Shown piece by piece: positions 57,341-64,000 of a stretch of 64,000 nucleotides of DNA; within the stretch, counting starts at the first letter, position 1, and each line of letters opens with the position of its first letter. This DNA comes from Buxus sempervirens (Eukaryota > Streptophyta > Magnoliopsida > Buxales > Buxaceae), in NCBI GenBank assembly GCA_947561395.2, contig OX387193.1, positions 15,810,001 through 15,874,000 on the forward strand, given 5' to 3'. The position numbers were made by a program, and so were the translations under genes. The notes beneath the pieces are model-generated. The model worked only from the letters and a program-made list of their open reading frames with translations. It did no database searches and had not been told where the DNA came from.

Positions 57341-59616
57341 TGTAACGCCCCGGATCCGAGTCACATGAAAAACTCGTAACTCGTATCCAGAGGTTATTAT
57401 AATTTACAGGATCGCACTACCAGAGTAAAGAAAACATGAAACTAAATCATTCTATGCAATAGAGTGCGCTAAACAATCCCAAAGTAAAACTCACATGACC
57501 AAATTTCACTACCCGCAATTATCGGCTCTCCATACGTATCTGAAAAACAAACCGAAATAAAAGAGTGAGATACAAATATCTCAGCGAGTAGCACATGCAT
57601 GCAGAAATACACAGCTTCAAATTTAAAACTTCTATGATCGAATAATCAGACGAGAAAACAAGGAATAACCGGTGAAGTCTGTGTACCCTTTTCTTTTATA
57701 TTGTTGACCCCAGGGTATAGGAAACCATTTAAACTATAAGCAATTAACATCGGTAATACCTTGGTCAACAAAACCCAGATCAGTTCCAGAAAACATTACC
57801 ATTATAATCCATGTTTCAACAAGACAAATTCCACTAAGTATCCCATGGTATTCCAACTGATAAGTAAACAACAAATCCACATGGTCAATGTCATACAAAT
57901 ATTTGATTGGTTAATCAACATGCCAGAGCGACCTCCACACCTCCATGTACACAGTTCCGGCCTACTCAGGGTTTCGGATACTCTGAAATGACGGCCTACT
58001 CAGGGTTTCGTCATCCAATGCCGGCCTACTCAGGGTTTCGACATTGACAACCAGGCCTACTCAGGGTTTCTGGCTGCTCTACACCAGTCGTGGCAACACT
58101 CCATGGCTATGCCATTACTCCAATAAAATAAAAGTATCACATTACTAAGCTTAGACATCTGGATCCAGGACAAGCTAGACCAAAACAGTAAAACATCGTA
58201 TAATCTCAATTCCAATATCAAAGTAAAACCATTCATTCCACATCATGTAAAACCCATCACAGTTCATCACCTGTGCCTCTGGACCAAGCAGTACCTCAAG
58301 TACTTTCAGCATTTTCTCATTTCCATAACACATGCCATTTGGAAACAAAACTCAATTCATTCATACCAAGGAAATCTTTACAATACATTTAAAGTTTCCA
58401 AACAAGTGAAACCAGAATAGAATAACTCCTTAATCAAAACAGAGTAAATGTAACTGGTAACTCTTAGTGGTTTGGTATCCGGCACAACACTCATAAATAA
58501 CCTAAACTCAACTTGGAAGCTTTTGAGAAGTTCACTAAATTTTCCTCTAATAATTTCATAGGCAAAGTAGATTCCAAGGTTCCCAAACAAGTGAATAGTG
58601 AAGTGGTTTAACCCTTAAGACACCCAATTACTCTTGGTTAAATCAAATTTCCATTTCAGTAAGTATAATAGGGTATGTGCTCACTTCCTGAAGTGGGCGC
58701 CAGGTGAACGTCGGTCGGCGGTAAGGAAAACAGGGTAAAATGTACCTTGCGCTCACTCAACGCTAAGTGAGCGCGAGATGGGCGCGAGCTGAGCGCCGGG
58801 TTCGCGCAAGCTGAGCGCCGGGTTCACGCGAGCTCGGCAGTAAGAATAATCTTAACTAGGCGCCTACCTCCTAGGTGAACGCAAGTGGGCGCCAGGTTCG
58901 CGGATACCCACTGTGATTTTCAGTTCTCTGTATATTCGAGATCTCCAATTCTGGCTGGTTTGTTTAGGTCTGTTATTGCTCCAATACCCTCCTAATACTC
59001 CCAGAAGACTTCCCAATCACTTTTGGATTTAATCTAAATACATTTAATTTCAAGATAAATTTCCGTCTCCGACTCTGTTTCATGTCATTCCAGAAAACTA
59101 AAAAGAACTCAAAGATCATTTAAAATACAACCATGCATCAGAATAATCTCGCGAAAACATAAAACACAAAACCCCAGTTGTAAATCAGTGCTACTCACCT
59201 TAGTATTGAAGACCTTCTTCAAACTTCCGGCCATCCTGGGGATTTGACTGTGAGACCTAACCCGCTGGACTGCCGCCCTAACTTTCTCCCGAGTAGCAAC
59301 TTTTCCCAAATCCCCGAAAACTTATAGGAGCTTCCTATTTATAGACATCGCAAAGATTTGATCTAATTTCCCTTTTATTCCTCGAATCCCTGTTCTACCC
59401 TTTATTAATGTAGGGTTTTCCTCGGATCTTAACTATTTAACCAATTTTTATTTATTTCCGGGTCCGAATGTAACCTATTTATAGTTCCACTTGAATTTCT
59501 TTAACACTAATGAACCACAATTTCCTAGCAATAAATTCTTTTTTTTTTTTTACTGTTAATTTATTTTATTCTATTATTTTTATTATTATTATTTTTCTCA
59601 AAACTGGGGTTTTACA
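57341..59616 (-). mobile_element. Solo LTR, minus strand (2276 bp)
   Basis: The ends are TGTAACGCCCCGG (left) and GGGGTTTTACA (right), so in minus sense it starts TGTAAAACCCC and ends TTACA. It is flanked by tatat on both sides, in AT-rich sequence, so the target duplication is weak evidence. Minus-strand CTATAAATAGGAAGC near 59330-59344 is a likely TATA box, followed by a short frame and a GTGAGT donor. Four copies of CCTACTCAGGGTTTC lie at 57962-58070, and copies of a GAGCGCCGGGTTC motif at 58780-58900. No internal domain is present. Confidence 0.7.
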
Positions 59617-59740
59617 TATATATATATATATATATATATAGATATATATTTCTTGAAAGGTTCTATCCTTCAATTATGGTGAAGATTTTTCTTGTCACTC
59701 AAGATTAATATAAAAAGATATCTCCCTATAATCCACTTAG

Positions 59741-60848
59741 GCGTTTGGTAGGCATTATAAAATTTGGATTCTGATTATAATCTTAGATTCTATAACCCAG
59801 ATTATATTACCTCGATTTTAGAATCCAAAATCCTATTTGGATAAGCTAGATTTTGAACTCAGATTTTTATACAAAAATCAGGACCTTTGTTTGGTTGACA
59901 CAAATTAGATTTGGAGTTTTATATTAAAAATAATATAATGTATATAGAAAAATTAAAATCTTATTTAAAATCATATGTATTATTACATAATATGAATATT
60001 TTTATATAATAAAAAAATTAATATATATAAAATATAATTATGTATAATATAATAATGTTATATATTATACTATGTGTAATATAATAATATATTATTTTAA
60101 TAATATTATATTATATAGTAATTATATAATATATATATATAATAAATAATAAGTTATATAATTATTAATTAATAAAATAATTATATATAATAACAATTAT
60201 ATAATATTACTATAATATTATGTAATATATATAATAATAATATTATTATTATTTATAAAATAATATTATATTATTATTAGATTATAATTTAATATTATAA
60301 TATGAATGTTATTATAATTTATGTTTATTATAATACTATAATAAATTTTTTATAGTATGAAATTTAATAAAATATATTATATTATAATATTAAATTTCTT
60401 ACAATATATTATAATATAATAATATGTTTATTATAATAATATAATATTACATAATATTATTATATTAATAGTATAATACAATTTATGTTTATTATATTAT
60501 ATATTATTATTATTTTATATAATAATATTATATATTACTAAAATAATAATATTTATATTACGTGGAATATAATATGCTATCGTATTATCAATTATATCTC
60601 ATATAATAGTATATATTATATTATAATACTTATAATGTTATTATTTATTATAATATGTTATACATAATCTCTATAATCACAAAATTTAGAAATTTAAACA
60701 CCAATGTCCATAATCCCTATAATCACCAAAAAGTAGATTCTAATTATGGACTTGATTATACAATCAGATAGTGGAATCCTGCCTTAAAATCCCAACCAAA
60801 CGCACCTTTTGGATTATGGAATCAGATTCTATAATGCCCACCAAACGC
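59741..60848. mobile_element. MITE with a ~700-bp nearly pure A/T core
   Basis: The terminal inverted repeats start GCGTTTGGTAGGCATTATA (left) and GCGTTTGGTGGGCATTATA (right, complement), with further TGATT-type similarity inside. From about 59930 to 60660 the sequence is almost entirely A and T, built from TATAAT/ATAATA words. No coding capacity. A hAT-type origin is plausible, but no clean 8-bp target copy was found. Confidence 0.65.
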
Positions 60849-61583
60849 TCGCTAAGATATCACAATATAATCCATCTTTGAGCTACTTATTTTACCTCTC
60901 GTTTCAATATTTCATAAGATCTTACAAGGTTGTGATTAATAAAATTCGTCATCTCTCCCATAGATTCACTATAATTAAGTAGAACGAGATCTTCTGTTAA
61001 ATTTAACTGAATTGGCCCCTGCCTTAGTCATGAGATGCTATCATGTGGAGAATTCGATGGTGGGTATTTTTTATTATTGTAAATGTTTCAAATGAGGCCC
61101 ACATGGAAAAACATTGAGCATGAGATGCTCAACATGTTAGAATCTCACAAGTCACAACCAAGCAGGGAATAATTTAGGTAAACATGGGCCAGATAGCATA
61201 AGATTTCATCCTATACTAAAAGGCTAGATACTATATAGGCGAATCTAGGGATTAATAAAGAAAAATAGATTAATTAAACAAAAGCATTCACTAATGGCCC
61301 ACAATACCCTCCAACATGCCACCTTAAACACCTTCAAAGCCTAAAAAATAGTTAAAAGAAGTTCCACGTTACGAGATAGGCCGATTCGGGAGGGAGCACA
61401 CGTGTACTCTGTGTCAGTATCCCACGTGTTGTGTTGGCTCAACCGGTGCCTTTTGCTTTCTTGCTTAATACATGAACCTTGCTGACTTGGTTTTAGTGCC
61501 TTATATTCTTCTTTTCTTTTGGGCTTTTTTTTTCTTTATTTTTTCTTTTTCCAACAAGTGGTGTAACTGAATGTCCCCATGTG

Positions 61584-62850
61584 TAGGGATGAGTACTGGG
61601 CCGTGCCGACCCGAGCACTACACGGCCCAGCACGCCAGGGCACGCGGCACGCGGGCCCGCGTGCGTCGCAAGCATGTGCGAGCCGCTCGTGCCCAGGCTG
61701 GCTAGCCCGTGCGCTGGCCCATTGGGCACGCGGGCCGACCCGCCTGGCCCCCCCATAAAAGTGGTTTTTAGCCACTTTTATGCCCATTTAACCCCCCCCC
61801 CCCCCAACAGCCATATAACAGCTATATTGGGGGGCTATAGTTGTAATTGATGATTAAAAGACCTTTTCTACCCTTCCAACTGCAAAATAACAGTCATATT
61901 AAAGGGTAAAGGTGGTAAAAAACCACTTTTAATTTTCTATAAATAGCCACTCCCTTTCCCACTCCAAACCACACCTCTTCTACAATCTCCTACTCTTTTC
62001 TAATTGATTATCAAATAGTTTCTTTGCTTTAATTGTTGTAATTGGAAATTGGTGATACTCGATCTCTTCTAATTGTTCAAGCATCAGAAATGGGAAATTG
62101 GACTCTGGAGGTTGAAGGCTTCAATTGCAAAGTTCAAGATTCATTCTAAAGAGGTATTCTTCTATTTAATTTTCTGATTTTAAAATTAGTATAAATATTA
62201 TTATTATAAGTAAGTCTCTCATTCTACCTTTCTTATAAATTAGTATCACCAAATATTTATTATAATATTATTTATTAAGAATTTTTTTTTCAAAAATTTG
62301 ATAATGAACCCTAGGTATCCTATGTTTTTTGACACTGAAGAAAGGGAATATCTTAGACCCCTTTCTGACCCAACATTTTTTGATGATATAACCCAACCCC
62401 AATATAATGACCCTCCCATCCAAGATCTTGAAACTGAATTGCCTTCGCAAGATATGGGATTGTCTTCCCTACCACCTAGGAACACCAAGAGGAGTAGAAC
62501 CTCCGGTGTTTGGCTCAATTTTACAATTGAAAATGTAGGGAGTGAAGAGAGGGCAGTGTGTAACCATTGCAAAAAACATTTTAGTTGTAAAGGAGAAGGT
62601 GGCACAGGCCACTTGAACTGGCATTTGCATAAATGCCTTCCAAAACATGGCCAAATTGACCCTAGGCAAACCCAAATTTCTACTAGTAGTGTTACTATGA
62701 GTAATTTTGTTTTTAATCAAGAAGAAACTAGGCTTGAAATAGTAAAGTAGGTAATTCAAGAAGAATTACCCTTTAGATTAATAGATTCTAAAAGATTTAA
62801 CCGTTTAATAAAATTATTTATTAACAATTTTCTAAAATTAAAAAAAATCA
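61584..62850 (+). mobile_element. 5' part of a hAT element
   Basis: It starts near TAGGGATGAGTACTGGGCC, a hAT-like terminus, followed by a GC-rich subterminal region (61600-61760) full of GGGCAC/GCCCG words. Then come a C run (61794-61805), a TATA box (TATAAATAG, 61938-61946) and the BED-finger reading frame. No 3' end is seen before the window ends and the transposase core is missing, so it is truncated or decayed. Confidence 0.6.
62304..62750 (+). pseudogene. hAT transposase N-terminus with BED zinc finger
   Basis: The frame from ATG 62304 has an acidic N-terminus, a basic RNTKRSRTSG stretch, then SGVWLNF and a BED finger with CNHCKKHF (C-x2-C) and HLNWHLHKC (H-x4-H). BED fingers bind the ends of hAT elements. 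The frame stops with TAG at 62748-62750. Directly after, the same frame continues VIQEELPFRLIDSKRFNRL, which is the usual continuation of plant hAT transposases, so the stop is a mutation. The DDE core and C-terminal dimerisation region are not found further on. Confidence 0.75.
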
Positions 62851-64000
62851 TAATAGTCACAAGTCCTAAAAAGGGAAAGTTTCTAATTTAACTGGATTTT
62901 ATACAAAAAAACTATTTCTAAAATCCTAAAATGGAAAATTTTCTAAATTCCTATATATACAAAATTCCTAAAATTTTAAATTCCTAAAAAGAAAATATTA
63001 AACTTAAATTTTCTGAAATACAAGATTATCATATTTTGAGATTTCTAAAAGAAAAAGTACCTAAACACTAATGTGATGGATATATATTACAGTAATGGAT
63101 TAGACCGTAATAGAGAAAATAATGGTGTGAATAAACTATAAATATTAGCTAAAAAAATCTGGAGCTAATAGAACCATGTTCAAACATATGTGACCGAACT
63201 CATTGAGAACCTTATTTCATAATAACAGAATTGTAAATACACAAACCAAGTGTGATTAGACTGCAATCCTTCTCATGCAAATATGAGAGATTTACAAAGA
63301 CAAATGACCAAATTATCAATCACACTTCAATACCAAAATTAAGCGCAGATTCTACCACATCCTCAAACAAAGGACAAACATGCAATGGAGAACAGATTAT
63401 TTACTCTAAATTTCTAAACCATCTCTTGGGCTCAAGACAATAATTATGATTCTAGACATTATATACCAAAATAGCCTACATGCACCCAGCTTTTTTGTTA
63501 TCCACCCTAACTTTCTTTTGGCCATTGTACGTCCCCTGTCTAACCAAGTGGAACCTCATCCTCCTTTCCCCAACCAAAAAAAACCCTTTCTATATTCCAC
63601 ATTGGAACTTCCACGTTCGTATTTCAATTTCCCCCTTCCTATTTATTTCAATTATTATAACCCTCTAAACTCACGGAATTAGGGTTCAAAGAAAAATCAT
63701 TTCAGGCTTGGGATTTCATGGAAAAAGCCCGGGACCTTGTCTGACAATCTACTGGAAATTCAGGAGGTTGGAAGAAAGTTTTCAATTGCTGCTCAATTAT
63801 GTATTTGCACAATCTGGTGGCCATTTGGAAGGAAACATCACATTATACAAAGATAGAAACGAGGACATCATTAGAGGATGAGATTTAGCAGGAATGTGGG
63901 AAGTTTTAATCAAGGCAGTGTTAAAATACAGTGTTTGTTTCAAAATAGAAACGAAGAAAGAATCTACAAGTTTAAACCCCAATAAGAAAAATGAAATCAA
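62851..64000. other. No gene recognised
   Basis: AT-rich to 63250, then sequence with short frames. 63440-63690 is open on the plus strand and 63797-64000 on the minus strand, but neither resembles a known family. Confidence 0.45.

Noticed and set aside
60000-60660. Possible replication origin or matrix attachment site in the A/T tract
   Set aside because: Only composition supports it, and the tract lies between MITE ends, so a simple repeat expansion is the better reading.
1-64000. tRNA and rRNA genes
   Set aside because: I saw no cloverleaf-like gene or rRNA core. The tRNA-Arg-like stretch at 6264 and 26494 is a retroelement primer site, only 18 nt long.

Overview
This is a plant nuclear genome window, most likely from a eudicot. 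The evidence is Ogre/Tat-type Ty3 LTR retrotransposons with a tRNA-Arg-like primer site, a mudrA-type MULE transposase, plant-only gene fragments (an FTSHI2-like AAA exon, an ERD6-like sugar transporter, a GDSL esterase, a HAD acid phosphatase), a hAT element and AT-rich MITEs. I see no complete ordinary host gene. Nearly all of the sequence is mobile DNA, much of it nested, and I cannot name the species.

Layout, 1-32.5 kb: this is an onion of LTR elements. The outermost layer is an LTR (bases 1-97 and 32460-32529). It was split by a minus-strand, gag-only Ogre-like element (98-32454, TSD ccaag, two LTRs of 2877 bp each once the insertion is removed). That element was in turn hit twice: by a related plus-strand gag-only element (3463-18893, TSD aacct) and by a solo LTR of a third family (28165-31223, TSD cctta). 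The plus element carries a Pack-MULE (11967-13741, 9-bp TSD) with pieces of an acid phosphatase and a GDSL esterase. Both gag genes are broken and neither element shows pol.

32.5-54.6 kb: two ~900-bp inverted repeats (32530-33426 and 53542-54441, the right one running on to about 54555) bracket a ~22 kb block. It holds a spliceable Ulp1/C48 protease-like gene with its catalytic His replaced (+), ERD6-like transporter exons (+), a 1.4 kb minisatellite and the double GRF zinc-finger gene that appears to have seeded it (+), a solo LTR, an HMG-box plus plant-mobile-domain-like gene (-), a mudrA transposase with one premature stop (-), and one FTSHI2-like exon (-). I read it as one giant gene-carrying Mutator-like element.

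54.6-64 kb: a MITE, a solo LTR, a MITE with an almost pure A/T core, and the 5' part of a hAT element with a BED zinc finger, separated by anonymous sequence.

The most unusual signal is a set of hairpin arrays in the retroelements. The leader upstream of gag in the plus element has 27 tandem units. Each has a conserved loop (GCCTCTGAA) and one of three alternative stems whose two arms change together. The minus element has a diverged array with the same loop logic. Separate hairpin arrays sit just upstream of the TATA box in three LTR families, and each element's leader repeats the hairpin motif of its own LTR.
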